The position numbers and the translations under genes are program-made. Positions 44,938 to 53,293 of a stretch of 64,000 nt of DNA are shown here, in pieces. This DNA is from a virus: the IMG/VR virus record IMGVR_UViG_3300009332_000265, positions 1-64,000 of that record. The stretch is one strand, 5' to 3'. Each line of letters opens with the position of its first letter. The stretch's first letter is position 1. The notes under the pieces were generated by a model. That model was given only the letters and a program-made list of their open reading frames with translations, searched no databases and was not told where the DNA came from.

Positions 44938-46869
44938 ATGCCTCTACCTACCGAGTACCAATCATTTATTCACTTATCAAGATATGCAAGATGGAATTAT
45001 ACATTAAAACGTAGAGAATCATGGGAAGAAACAGTTGACAGATTGGTTACTTTTTTTAAAGAACATTTAGATACAAAACATAGTTTTAAATTAGATAATG
45101 GGTTAGAGGCAGATCTGAGAGAGGCTATCACTAATCTAGATGTTATGCCTAGCATGAGATGCTTGATGACCGCAGGTGAAGCCCTTAAGAAAGAAAACAT
45201 TGCAGGATATAATTGTTCATATGTTAAGGTAGATGTTCCAAGATCCTTTGATGAAGTGTTGTATATTCTCATGAATGGTACTGGTGTGGGATTTTCAGTA
45301 GAAGAAGAGTATGTGGCTCAATTACCAATAGTTGCCGAAGAGTTTCATGAGACTGACACAACAATAGTTGTAGCAGATAGTAAATTAGGATGGGCTAAAG
45401 CATATAAAGAATTACTCTCACTTATTTGGCAAGGTCAAATACCAAAGTGGGATCTTTCAAATGTGAGACCTGCAGGAGCACCACTCAAAACATTTGGAGG
45501 TAGAGCATCAGGTCCTGAGCCATTAGATGAACTGTTTAAGTTTACAATAAATACATTTCAGAATAGTGCAGGGCGTAAACTTAAACCGGTAGAAGCACAT
45601 GATATTATATGTAAAATTGCAGAAATTGTTGTTGTTGGTGGGGTCCGCCGTTCTGCTCTTATCAGCCTGTCAAACTTACAAGACGAAACAATGCGACATG
45701 CTAAGTCAGGACAGTGGTGGGAGAATAATAAACAACGAGCCCTCGCCAATAATTCGGTTAACTATAAAGAAAAGCCAGACATTGGGACTTTCATGCGAGA
45801 GTGGCTATCCCTCTACGATTCTAAATCGGGAGAGCGTGGAATCTATAACAGTATGTCGGCCAAAAAACAAGTAGAAAGTTTAAACAATGAAGAAGAAATC
45901 AGAAGAGAACCAAGAGAAGACTTTGGAACTAACCCCTGCAGTGAGATCATACTTAGAAGCAGAGAGTTTTGCAACCTTTCAGAAGTCGTTGTCCGTGGAC
46001 GGGACACTGCCGAATCTTTACGGAAGAAAGTTCGCATGGCGACTATCCTTGGCACATTTCAATCAACCCTCACAAATTTCAAATACCTCTCCAGAGAGTG
46101 GAAACGAAACTGCGATGAAGAACGACTTCTTGGAGTCTCTCTCACAGGAATAATGGACAATGCTCTTACAAATGGTAAGAAAAAAGGGCTAGAAGATTTA
46201 TTAGAGAATCTTAAACAAGAAGCGGTTGCAACAAACAAAGAATTTGCAGAGAAACTTGACATTCCTCAATCTGCCGCTATTACATGCGTTAAGCCAAGCG
46301 GAACGGTTAGTCAGTTAGTCGATTCTGCATCAGGTATCCATGCCAGACATAATCCATATTACATTAGAACTGTACGTGCAGACAACAAAGATCCTTTGTG
46401 TGCGTTCATGAAAGATGCAGGGTTTCCAAACGAAGCAGATGTAATGAAACCACAACATACAACTGTATTTTCATTTCCAATGCAGAGTCCAAAAAATGCA
46501 GTATTTAGACAAGATATGACCGCAAAAGAGCAACTTGAACTCTGGCAGAAATATCAAACTCATTGGTGTGAGCATAAACCATCAGTGACAATTTCAGTCA
46601 AAGAACATGAATGGATGGAAGTAGGTAACTGGGTTTGGGACAACTTTGACAATATCAGTGGTATCTCATTTCTTCCTTTTAATGAACATACTTATCGTCA
46701 AGCACCATATCAAGATTGTACAAAAGAAGAATATGAAGAAGCATTGAAAACAATGCCAAAAAATGTTGATTGGTTACAGTTGGCTAAATACGAAGAGCAA
46801 GACTTTACTGCTGGAGCACAAGAATTGGCTTGTGCCTCCGATGGTGGTTGTGAAGTGGTGGACATCTAA
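44938..46869 (+). CDS. nrdJ: Class II (adenosylcobalamin-dependent) ribonucleotide reductase, monomeric RTPR-type
   Basis: 643 residues. Catalytic cysteines in the right places: NCSYVKV (Cys93), NPCSE (Asn332, Cys334, Glu336, the radical site), FCNLSEV, and a C-terminal redox pair CASDGGC (Cys632, Cys638). VVVGGVRRSALISLSNL and GVGFSVEEEYV are typical of the Lactobacillus-type RTPR rather than class I NrdA. No small subunit is needed or seen. It requires vitamin B12 coenzyme, so it may link to the CobS/CobT-like genes. Strong AAGGAGC site; coupled after thyX. Confidence 0.92.
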   Translation: MPLPTEYQSFIHLSRYARWNYTLKRRESWEETVDRLVTFFKEHLDTKHSFKLDNGLEADLREAITNLDVMPSMRCLMTAGEALKKENIAGYNCSYVKVDVPRSFDEVLYILMNGTGVGFSVEEEYVAQLPIVAEEFHETDTTIVVADSKLGWAKAYKELLSLIWQGQIPKWDLSNVRPAGAPLKTFGGRASGPEPLDELFKFTINTFQNSAGRKLKPVEAHDIICKIAEIVVVGGVRRSALISLSNLQDETMRHAKSGQWWENNKQRALANNSVNYKEKPDIGTFMREWLSLYDSKSGERGIYNSMSAKKQVESLNNEEEIRREPREDFGTNPCSEIILRSREFCNLSEVVVRGRDTAESLRKKVRMATILGTFQSTLTNFKYLSREWKRNCDEERLLGVSLTGIMDNALTNGKKKGLEDLLENLKQEAVATNKEFAEKLDIPQSAAITCVKPSGTVSQLVDSASGIHARHNPYYIRTVRADNKDPLCAFMKDAGFPNEADVMKPQHTTVFSFPMQSPKNAVFRQDMTAKEQLELWQKYQTHWCEHKPSVTISVKEHEWMEVGNWVWDNFDNISGISFLPFNEHTYRQAPYQDCTKEEYEEALKTMPKNVDWLQLAKYEEQDFTAGAQELACASDGGCEVVDI

Positions 46870-47072
46870 TGCAAGTATTATCAGATGCGTTGTCCGAGAA
46901 AGATGAATTATATCAGACTATACGACACTATGAGGACTTATTAAGCGAACAATTGATCGTTCCATCACACCTATATAATGCAGTAAAGATAAAAGAATTG
47001 CGAGAAAAACTATATTATTATAAGGCTGAATACGATGGATATGTCAATGGTCCCAGAACACTATGCGGATAA
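46869..47072 (+). CDS. Hypothetical small helical protein
   Basis: 67 residues, heptad-like (LYQTIRHYEDLLSEQL, VKIKELREKLYYYKAEY). TAATG coupling with the RNR gene; overlaps the next gene by 38 bases. No family recognised. Confidence 0.6.
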   Translation: MQVLSDALSEKDELYQTIRHYEDLLSEQLIVPSHLYNAVKIKELREKLYYYKAEYDGYVNGPRTLCG

Positions 47073-47280
47073 TCTCCTAGCGGAGATCATGGACGAGATT
47101 GAAAATGAAATGACTAGGGTTTCTAACTTACGAGAAAAAATAAGAAGAAACCCTAAACCAGACCTTAATCATTTGGTCATGCCAGAACGACTTAAATGTT
47201 ATTCTGACGGACTTAAACATTGTTATCATTTATTAAAAAAATATAAGGATTCGGAGAGGCCTGCAAATGAACGAGATTGA
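47035..47280 (+). CDS. Hypothetical small helical protein
   Basis: 81 residues with alternating charges (LLAEIMDEIENEMTRVSNLREKI) and a Cys-bearing end KCYSDGLKHCYHLL. Start at 47035 or at the ATG at 47041. Overlaps both neighbours, so the region is a chain of small coupled genes. Confidence 0.55.
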   Translation: MDMSMVPEHYADNLLAEIMDEIENEMTRVSNLREKIRRNPKPDLNHLVMPERLKCYSDGLKHCYHLLKKYKDSERPANERD

Positions 47281-47413
47281 AAAGGATTTTGATTGCGTTG
47301 AGTGTAGCGAATCATATATAGTTACATGGACTAGTCATAGGGCACCATCCCACTGTCCTTTTTGCGGTGCCTATGTAGAAACACCAGAAGAAGATGAAGA
47401 TAATTGGGATTGA
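47267..47413 (+). CDS. 48-residue zinc-ribbon protein
   Basis: Short frame with CVEC and CPFC spaced 17 residues apart, the pattern of a minimal zinc ribbon, and an acidic tail (EEDEDNWD). It overlaps genes on both sides. Similar tiny zinc fingers are frequent in T4-like phages and may bind nucleic acid or proteins. Confidence 0.6.
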   Translation: MNEIEKDFDCVECSESYIVTWTSHRAPSHCPFCGAYVETPEEDEDNWD

Positions 47414-47966
47414 TTATTCATTAACCAGTCCTGCAATAACACTGTACAATGGAAACGATAAGTGGAATTATAATTCTGGCACTTGTACTCATTTTTGTTT
47501 GGCGAATAATGAACGACAACGATCAAAATGGGCCGAGATTCGGAGCATAAAAACAGACATATATCCTGCTTGGGAAACTGATTTGCAGAGGTATCATGGG
47601 CTTGCAAACTGGGTGATTAATTGTTGTATTACTGCAACAAGCCCAGAAAGACCGAAAGCATATATAGAAGACTACGCATATGCCGCCACTGGTAGAGTAT
47701 TTCACATAGCAGAGAATATGGCAATACTCAAAGACACACTCACAAAATGGGGAATCAAATACGAGATGGTTGCTCCTACCGTTATTAAAAAATACGCTAC
47801 AACTAAAGGTAATGCTAACAAAGAAAAAATGTATGATGCATTCACCGATGAGACTAATAGAAACCTATTAGACGAGTTTAACATTAAACTAAATAATCCT
47901 ATCACAGATATAGTTGATAGTTATTACATAGCAAAGTACGGACACGCCTATGGCAACAATACCTGA
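47394..47966 (+). CDS. RuvC-like Holliday junction resolvase
   Basis: 190 residues of the RNase H-like fold: GIDYSLTSPAI (first catalytic Asp), AYIEDYAYA (Glu), and DIVDSYYIAKYG (final acidic pair) match the RuvC active-site arrangement. Cuts branched DNA; in T4 that role is played by gp49, so this may be the functional equivalent. Starts inside the zinc-ribbon gene's end and overlaps the following coiled-coil gene. Confidence 0.82.
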   Translation: MKIIGIDYSLTSPAITLYNGNDKWNYNSGTCTHFCLANNERQRSKWAEIRSIKTDIYPAWETDLQRYHGLANWVINCCITATSPERPKAYIEDYAYAATGRVFHIAENMAILKDTLTKWGIKYEMVAPTVIKKYATTKGNANKEKMYDAFTDETNRNLLDEFNIKLNNPITDIVDSYYIAKYGHAYGNNT

Positions 47967-48318
47967 AGAATACGCAGATTTTGATTTTGGTTTTTCTGCG
48001 GTAGATGATGAAGAATACAAAGCGAAAACGACTGAGGTCGAAAAGAAAATTGTAGAAGTCGAAGCAAAATCAGAATCCCTCACAAATCTAGAAAAAAAGA
48101 TAGATTCCGCTATCAACGAAATCAATTACAAAAAAGAGTATCTTGAAGAAAAGTATGTGGAAGACATGCTTAAAGTTGAGAAACTTATTTTACCTCTATT
48201 GTATAATTTGATGAAAAATCCAGATAAAGATTATATTTACTGGCCAAAACGTGACGAAATCATTACAAAACAAATCGAAAAAATAAAAGATATAACGAGA
48301 GATATACAAGTCGATTAA
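47950..48318 (+). CDS. Conserved coiled-coil protein
   Basis: 122 residues, beginning IPEEYADFDFGFSAVDDEEY and followed by heptads (VEKKIVEVEAKSESLTNLEKKID). Proteins of this shape follow the resolvase in other marine T4-like phages. Function unknown, possibly a structural chaperone. Confidence 0.6.
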   Translation: MATIPEEYADFDFGFSAVDDEEYKAKTTEVEKKIVEVEAKSESLTNLEKKIDSAINEINYKKEYLEEKYVEDMLKVEKLILPLLYNLMKNPDKDYIYWPKRDEIITKQIEKIKDITRDIQVD

Positions 48319-48326
48319 GGATTATC

Positions 48327-48797
48327 ATGAATAAATTATGGTATAGTTGGGAAGAAATGAGAAGAGATGTAAATGTGCTTGCAAGAGATATTGTTCTTGA
48401 CAAATTCGACCCAAATGTGATTGTTGGATTATCCAGAGGTGGTCTCACTCCTGGTGTTATGTTATCTCATTGGTTCAAGAAACCGTTTAAGCCTGTTAAA
48501 TCGTCATTGAGAGATTTTCCTGAATGGGAAGATTATTTGCCGAAACCCACCGATGAAAGGGTTTTAATCGTTGATGATATATGTGATTCGGGAGAAACAT
48601 TTGAAAAAATGGCTCAACATATCAAAGGTCCACGAAAAGGACCAGAACAGAATATAGTTGATGTTAAATATGCAACCTTATGGTGGAACAATGAATGTAA
48701 CTTTGAACCAACATATTATGTCAACGAGATTGCGAAGGATTCCACTAAAACATGGATACATTTTCCGTGGGAGCAATGGTGGAATGCTCCAGTCTAA
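48327..48797 (+). CDS. Phosphoribosyltransferase-like protein
   Basis: 156 residues, type I PRTase fold. VLIVDDICDSGETF is the PRPP-binding signature (hydrophobic strand, DD, TGxT loop here SGET) and IVGLSRGGLTPG the N-terminal PPi-binding loop. Best fits purine salvage (hypoxanthine/xanthine type) but the hood region that would fix the base is short. Lies near prs (50.5 kb), which makes its co-substrate PRPP. TAAGGA ribosome binding site. Confidence 0.8.
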   Translation: MNKLWYSWEEMRRDVNVLARDIVLDKFDPNVIVGLSRGGLTPGVMLSHWFKKPFKPVKSSLRDFPEWEDYLPKPTDERVLIVDDICDSGETFEKMAQHIKGPRKGPEQNIVDVKYATLWWNNECNFEPTYYVNEIAKDSTKTWIHFPWEQWWNAPV

Positions 48798-48812
48798 TAA
48801 AAAAGGAGAAAA

Positions 48813-49040
48813 ATGATAGATAAAATTCTCGGATGGATTAGATCCATCACAGAAATAGGTTTATCACTTATAGCACTTGGAGTAGTGCTTCAGATCCTCT
48901 TTGGAGCCGCCGTACCGTTTATCGGTTTAGATGTGATCGGTTCTGTAGTAGGATTAGTAAAGCAACTTGGAAGCGAAGGACTCGTCGGATTAGTTGCAAT
49001 TTGGGTATTGTGGGGCATTTATTCTAAACCTAGTGCCTAA
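48813..49040 (+). CDS. Small membrane protein with three hydrophobic segments
   Basis: 75 residues: LSLIALGVVLQILFGAAVPFIG and GLVGLVAIWVLWGIY are membrane helices separated by a short loop. A similar protein is common in marine T4-like genomes, function unknown; a holin-like role is possible. Strong AAAGGAG site. Followed by a terminator and the ammonium transporter. Confidence 0.65.
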   Translation: MIDKILGWIRSITEIGLSLIALGVVLQILFGAAVPFIGLDVIGSVVGLVKQLGSEGLVGLVAIWVLWGIYSKPSA

Positions 49041-49052
49041 TTATTAATTATT

Positions 49053-49084
49053 AGCGGTAAGGTGGAAGACTTACCGCTTTGTTT
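49053..49084 (+). terminator. Rho-independent terminator
   Basis: AGCGGTAAG / CTTACCGCT nine-base stem, loop GTGGAAGA, tail TTTGTTT, 12 bases after the small membrane protein. Separates it from the ammonium transporter. Confidence 0.85.
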
Positions 49085-49099
49085 CTCGGAAGGAGAAAG

Positions 49100-50338
49100 A
49101 TGGACGATATTCAGTATATTCTGAATACTTTTTTGTTATTATTTTCTGGTGTGCTTGTTTTTTGGATGGCCGCTGGATTTGCAATGTTAGAATCAGGATT
49201 GGTGAGGACGAAAAATACGACCGCAATCCTAACTAAGAATGTTTGTTTATATGCTCTTAGTTGTCTAGCATTCCTCGCATGTGGTTATTATCTCATGTAT
49301 GGAGCCATGTCGGATGGAGACCATGCAGGGACCTCTGACTTCTTTTTTCAAGTAGTCTTTGTCGCAACAACCGCATCTATTATTTCAGGAGCAATAGCAG
49401 AACGAATGAGGTTTTGGTCATTTATGGTTTTTGTTCTTGTACTTTCCGCAATCATATATCCTATGCAAGGAGCCTGGACATGGGGTGGGGGATTTCTATC
49501 TGAGATGGGGTTCTCTGACTTTGCAGGATCTACAATTGTTCATTCAGTTGGAGGTTGGGCCGCACTTGCTGGTGTTCTATTATTAGGTGCCAGATCAGGT
49601 AAGTATACTGATGACGGAAAAATTAACTTGATTCCCCCTTCAAATCTTCCATTAGCAACTTTAGGAACAATGATTCTTTGGTTGGGGTGGTTTGGTTTTA
49701 ATGGTGGTAGTCAATTGGCAATGGCTACTAAAGCAGATGTAAATGCTATTGCAAGTGTGTTTGTAAATACAAATATTGCCGCCTGTGCTGGCGCTATTAC
49801 TGCTATGATTTTGACTCAACTGTTATATAAAAGAGTTGATTTGACGATGGTATTGAATGGTGCATTAGCAGGACTAGTTTCTATTACTGCAGGTCCTGAT
49901 TATCCTACTATGTGGTTAGCAACTGTTATAGGAATAATTGGAGCAGGATTATGTGTACTAGCAATCCCTATGTGGGATAAACTAAAAATTGATGATCCGG
50001 TAGGAGCATTGTCTGTTCATTTAGTTGCTGGTATATGGGGAACATTAGCAGTAGGAGTGTTTAATCATGAAGTAAGTTTGATGTCGCAAATACAGGGCAT
50101 TTTAATTATTGGAGCATTTGTTTTTGGCTCTAGTTTTGCAGTTTGGTATGTTATTAAACTAGCAATGGGACTCCGGATTTCTTTGGAAGAAGAAACTCAG
50201 GGTATTGACATTGCTGAATTTGGTCATTCTGCTTATACGATAGGTCATGGTGAATTTGTTACTCATGACGAAATTAAATTAGGTAGAGGAACATTTGTTC
50301 CTGAAAGTGAACAATCTCTTAATTTGGTATCAAATTGA
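49100..50338 (+). CDS. amt: Ammonium transporter (Amt family)
   Basis: 412 residues, about eleven hydrophobic helices. Family signatures: WMAAGFAMLESGLVR with the ammonium-recruitment region, WTWGGGFLSEMGFSDFAG with Asp, STIVHSVGGW (first pore His), and DDPVGALSVHLVAGIWG (second pore His). The C-terminal ISLEEETQGIDIAEFGHSAY matches the regulatory tail that normally meets PII; no PII gene is visible. Start at 49100 has AAGGAG six bases upstream; an in-frame TTG at 49079 lies in the terminator. Phage-borne Amt would raise ammonium uptake during infection. Codon use and base composition are like the neighbours. Confidence 0.95.
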   Translation: MDDIQYILNTFLLLFSGVLVFWMAAGFAMLESGLVRTKNTTAILTKNVCLYALSCLAFLACGYYLMYGAMSDGDHAGTSDFFFQVVFVATTASIISGAIAERMRFWSFMVFVLVLSAIIYPMQGAWTWGGGFLSEMGFSDFAGSTIVHSVGGWAALAGVLLLGARSGKYTDDGKINLIPPSNLPLATLGTMILWLGWFGFNGGSQLAMATKADVNAIASVFVNTNIAACAGAITAMILTQLLYKRVDLTMVLNGALAGLVSITAGPDYPTMWLATVIGIIGAGLCVLAIPMWDKLKIDDPVGALSVHLVAGIWGTLAVGVFNHEVSLMSQIQGILIIGAFVFGSSFAVWYVIKLAMGLRISLEEETQGIDIAEFGHSAYTIGHGEFVTHDEIKLGRGTFVPESEQSLNLVSN

Positions 50339-50547
50339 GTAAAATAAAACAGCCCAACCCAATTTCTGAGGGTTGGGGAGTTTACCGTGAATTAGTTGAT
50401 GAGGTAGTAGCAAATACACATATGATGAAAGGTGTGCCATTTATAAAATGTCTAACTCACGATGATTGTCATTTAGATGCATTTTATCCAGGTAAACATT
50501 GGAGGTCTCTTAAACAAGATGAGACTGGAAGGTGGATAAAAAAATGA
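50335..50547 (+). CDS. Hypothetical small protein
   Basis: 70 residues. The frame begins at a TTG overlapping the amt stop (ATTGA) and ends in an ATGA overlap with prs. Contains MMKGVPFIKCLTHDDCHLD, a compact His/Cys segment that may bind metal. No family recognised. Confidence 0.5.
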   Translation: MSKIKQPNPISEGWGVYRELVDEVVANTHMMKGVPFIKCLTHDDCHLDAFYPGKHWRSLKQDETGRWIKK

Positions 50548-51470
50548 TTTTATTATCTGGTAATTCTAATAAACTGCTTGCAAGTCACATATCAAATCAT
50601 GCAGGCATTGCATTAGGTGAAATGAAATTGACACGATTTGCTGATGGTGAAATCTTTTGTGAAATACATCAGAACATTCGTGGTGAAGATGTCTTTATTA
50701 TACAAAGCACTTGCAACCCTGCAAACGACAATCTCATGGAATTATTGATTGTCATTGATGCATGTAAACGTGCGAGTGCCGGTCGCATTACGGCTGTTAT
50801 GCCTTATTATGGTTACGCTAGACAAGATAGAAAACCCTCCGCTAGAACACCAATTTCCGCAAAATTAGTAGCAGATATGATACAAGCATCTGGTGCTGAC
50901 AGAGTATTGACTATGGATTTACATGCTGGTCAAATACAAGGATTCTTTAACATTCCTGTAGATGACTTGAGGTCTAAATCATTATTCGTCAAAGACCTAA
51001 AGAAAAAACCAATGGTGAGTAATGGAAATGCACTTATTGTATCACCTGATGCAGGTGGTGTCAGACGAGCAAGGACTATCGCAAAAGAACTTAATCTGGA
51101 CATTGCTATCGTAGATAAACGCAGAGACAAAGCGAATGAAAGCGAAGCAATGAACGTAATCGGTAAAGTCAAAGGAAAGCAATGTATAATAGTAGACGAT
51201 ATAGTGGATACAGGAGGAACATTTGTCAAGGCGGCAGATGCTCTTTTGGCCAATGGAGCAGAAGAAGTGCAAGCGTATATAACGCATGGCGTATTAAGCA
51301 ACGGAGGGATGAAGACTATCAACAAATCCAACATGAGTGGGCTGACCATCACTGATTCAATTCCACAATATGATAATCAAAAGGTCAAAGTGCTATCTGT
51401 AAGCAAACTATTTGCAGAAGCAATACGCAGAGTGCATCATGACGAATCCATATCGGTATTATTCTCATGA
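50544..51470 (+). CDS. prs: Ribose-phosphate pyrophosphokinase (PRPP synthetase)
   Basis: 308 residues, near full length. MILLSGNSNKLLASHIS start, FADGEIFCEI, MPYYGYARQDRK (ATP-binding loop), LTMDLHAGQIQGFF (metal His/Asp) and CIIVDDIVDTGGT (PRPP loop). Makes PRPP from ribose 5-phosphate and ATP for nucleotide and NAD synthesis. Start chosen at the ATG in an ATGA overlap; an in-frame GTG four codons upstream is less likely. Two PRTase-like genes flank it (48.3 and 52.3 kb); no nicotinamide phosphoribosyltransferase is seen here. Confidence 0.96.
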   Translation: MILLSGNSNKLLASHISNHAGIALGEMKLTRFADGEIFCEIHQNIRGEDVFIIQSTCNPANDNLMELLIVIDACKRASAGRITAVMPYYGYARQDRKPSARTPISAKLVADMIQASGADRVLTMDLHAGQIQGFFNIPVDDLRSKSLFVKDLKKKPMVSNGNALIVSPDAGGVRRARTIAKELNLDIAIVDKRRDKANESEAMNVIGKVKGKQCIIVDDIVDTGGTFVKAADALLANGAEEVQAYITHGVLSNGGMKTINKSNMSGLTITDSIPQYDNQKVKVLSVSKLFAEAIRRVHHDESISVLFS

Positions 51471-51556
51471 CACTCTCAATGTTTCTATTTCATTCATTGT
51501 GTATCTATGGTGTATATTATATAATTGCAACATGGGATAGTTATGGAATGTTATGA
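51467..51556 (+). CDS. 29-residue membrane peptide
   Basis: Sequence MTLSMFLFHSLCIYGVYYI followed by a short tail. ATGA overlaps link it to prs upstream and to the membrane protein downstream, which strongly suggests translation. One hydrophobic helix. Confidence 0.5.
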   Translation: MTLSMFLFHSLCIYGVYYIIATWDSYGML

Positions 51557-51912
51557 TAATAATTCTTTTAACTTTTTTAGTATGGTTTACATTTATTTAC
51601 ATAATATACTCTGCAACAGGTTTTCAACGTGTACGAGAGGTGTACGCAATGTGGATAGATAAACAATATTGGAAAAAGAGATACAATATCGTAGAGGCTA
51701 TGGCCTGGAGTGGTAAATTACTAGTTATATTGCCTGCGATATTTTTTAGTTATGAAGTATGGTGGGCACATATAATTACATTATTTACATCTGGACTTTT
51801 AATTTGGGTTAGTGAACAAAAATTATTACCTACACTTTTAGCGTTCAATACTTTATGGATAGGTATAAGTTCGTTTATATTGGTTAGACATTTTTCAACC
51901 ATTATAAGATAG
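51553..51912 (+). CDS. Small integral membrane protein
   Basis: 119 residues with an N-terminal hydrophobic segment (ILLTFLVWFTFIYIIYS) and two or three further helices (LLVILPAIFFSYEVWWAHI, LLPTLLAFNTLWIGISSFIL). Unknown family. It follows prs in a coupled string, so it may be a transport accessory or membrane-modifying factor. Confidence 0.6.
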   Translation: MIIILLTFLVWFTFIYIIYSATGFQRVREVYAMWIDKQYWKKRYNIVEAMAWSGKLLVILPAIFFSYEVWWAHIITLFTSGLLIWVSEQKLLPTLLAFNTLWIGISSFILVRHFSTIIR

Positions 51913-51914
51913 TT

Positions 51915-52112
51915 ATGGAATGCTCTGAAATTAATTGTAAAAATATAGGAACTATTAACGTGGATAATATTTGGATGCTTTGTTCAAAATGTCATAATAA
52001 ATGGATTAATCCTGATCAAGAAGGTATAGTTTTGCCTCATCCTACAAGTACATTTGAGCATAAAGAAAATAATAGTGGCGAAGTATTCATGTTTGGACCA
52101 GATGCAATGTAA
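51915..52112 (+). CDS. Small zinc-finger-like protein
   Basis: 65 residues. Cys pairs CSEINC and CSKC near the N-terminus give a four-Cys finger, then an NKWINPDQEG loop. Overlaps the next gene by 11 bases. Confidence 0.55.
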   Translation: MECSEINCKNIGTINVDNIWMLCSKCHNKWINPDQEGIVLPHPTSTFEHKENNSGEVFMFGPDAM

Positions 52113-52269
52113 TGGGATAGGGCACAATGAATTATACAAAATGGGATTTGACGGGGCTTCTATTGCTTTATTAAGAAGATTAACTCCTGAACAATTTCAA
52201 AAATTATTTGAAATTTTACAGAAATTTCAAGATGAGAGAGATAAATCAAGTGAACAAGGATTACCATGA
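52102..52269 (+). CDS. Hypothetical small protein
   Basis: 55 residues starting MQCNGIGHNELYKMGFDG, then a helix SIALLRRLTPEQFQKLFEIL. Start chosen at the ATG overlapping the previous stop. Its end overlaps the PRTase-like gene by ATGA. Confidence 0.5.
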   Translation: MQCNGIGHNELYKMGFDGASIALLRRLTPEQFQKLFEILQKFQDERDKSSEQGLP

Positions 52270-52706
52270 ACGATTTTCATGTAAGAAAAAACTATTTGTT
52301 TGTAGAAGAAGATTTTGTAAGTCACTCAGGTGATGTGTTACACTGGAAAATAGAATGTGATGCTATAACTTCACCTGAATGGAAATGTCTTGCGAGAATG
52401 ATTATGGAATATGAGAAAAGACCTTTTTGTGCCGCTATAGGAATACCGAGAGGTGGTCTGGAACTCAGTAGATGGTTAAACGAATATTCAACTCAAAATT
52501 CTGATGATCCATATCTTATTTGTGACGATGTACTGACAACTGGTGGTTCTTTTGATGATTTTGTTGATGAAAATTTTAAAGGTGAAGAATATTTTGGATG
52601 GTGTATATTTGCAAGAAATAAACCAAAACAAGATTGGGTAAATGCGTTGTTTCAAATGCCAAAAACATGGGCAGACAATCCTAATAATCTAGAATATCAT
52701 AAATAA
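52266..52706 (+). CDS. Phosphoribosyltransferase-like protein
   Basis: 146 residues. AIGIPRGGLELSRWL (PPi loop) and YLICDDVLTTGGSFDDF (PRPP loop with DD and TTGG) are type I PRTase signatures. It lacks a recognisable base-binding hood, so its substrate is unclear. Together with the PRTase at 48.3 kb and prs it forms a PRPP-using set. ATGA-coupled to the small gene upstream. Confidence 0.75.
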   Translation: MNDFHVRKNYLFVEEDFVSHSGDVLHWKIECDAITSPEWKCLARMIMEYEKRPFCAAIGIPRGGLELSRWLNEYSTQNSDDPYLICDDVLTTGGSFDDFVDENFKGEEYFGWCIFARNKPKQDWVNALFQMPKTWADNPNNLEYHK

Positions 52707-52921
52707 TTTTTTTAATGAATTAATATTAAATAAGCAACATAAACATTAAGGATTAATAATGCTACTTCAAACATAGTTCTCTTCTCTTATAATTAATCTT
52801 GTGATTCCAATACCTCTGTATTTATAATAAGAGAAATTTCAAAATGGATATATACTATGTAAAATAAATATTACGAAACTCTCCATGGACGGAAATTCAA
52901 CAACAATTACAAAGGTGATAT
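52707..52921 (+). other. AT-rich intergenic stretch
   Basis: 215 bases with no gene I can support, only very short frames. It contains inverted CTCTTAT / ATAAGAG segments about 40 bases apart and one late-type octamer (52863-52870). Confidence 0.6.
52863..52870 (+). promoter_or_regulatory. T4-late-type octamer AATAAATA
   Basis: Seven of eight matches to TATAAATA. It would start transcription near 52876, giving a 46-base leader to the membrane/cytochrome/binding-protein string at 52922. Confidence 0.5.
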
Positions 52922-53266
52922 ATGGAAGAGATATTTAACTCTATGAATTTAATCATGATTGGAATAATACTTTTCTCATCTTTTTGGATCTTTTTATTTA
53001 ACTACCGTCAAGACCATAAAGAAAAATATAAAGGGAATATACCTCTCATCCTTTTCGATCTATTAATCAATCTGGGAATGTCAGTCTCAGGATTTCTATT
53101 AATTTTAGTAGTCTTTAATAATGTGCCTCAAGCACAAGCATATGATTCCTACAAATATCCTGTAGGATTCTTATTTGGTCTGACCTCAAATGTGAGTATT
53201 CCAATCGTACTTAAATGGTTTTCACAACAAATAACGGCTAAATTATCCGAGGTAGGCAAAAAGTAA
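52922..53266 (+). CDS. Small integral membrane protein
   Basis: 114 residues with three hydrophobic helices (LIMIGIILFSSFWIFLFN, LFDLLINLGMSVSGFLLIL, YPVGFLFGLTSNVSIPIVL). First gene of a run of exported or membrane products leading to the cytochrome-like and amino-acid binding proteins. Unknown family; a membrane partner of the cytochrome-like protein is an inference. Confidence 0.6.
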   Translation: MEEIFNSMNLIMIGIILFSSFWIFLFNYRQDHKEKYKGNIPLILFDLLINLGMSVSGFLLILVVFNNVPQAQAYDSYKYPVGFLFGLTSNVSIPIVLKWFSQQITAKLSEVGKK

Positions 53267-53293
53267 ATAATTAATTGAATAAGGGGTTTGTCA

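Noticed and set aside
48327-52706. NAD salvage operon (Prs plus NadV)
   Set aside because: No nicotinamide phosphoribosyltransferase is recognisable in the window; PRTases are of the type I fold.
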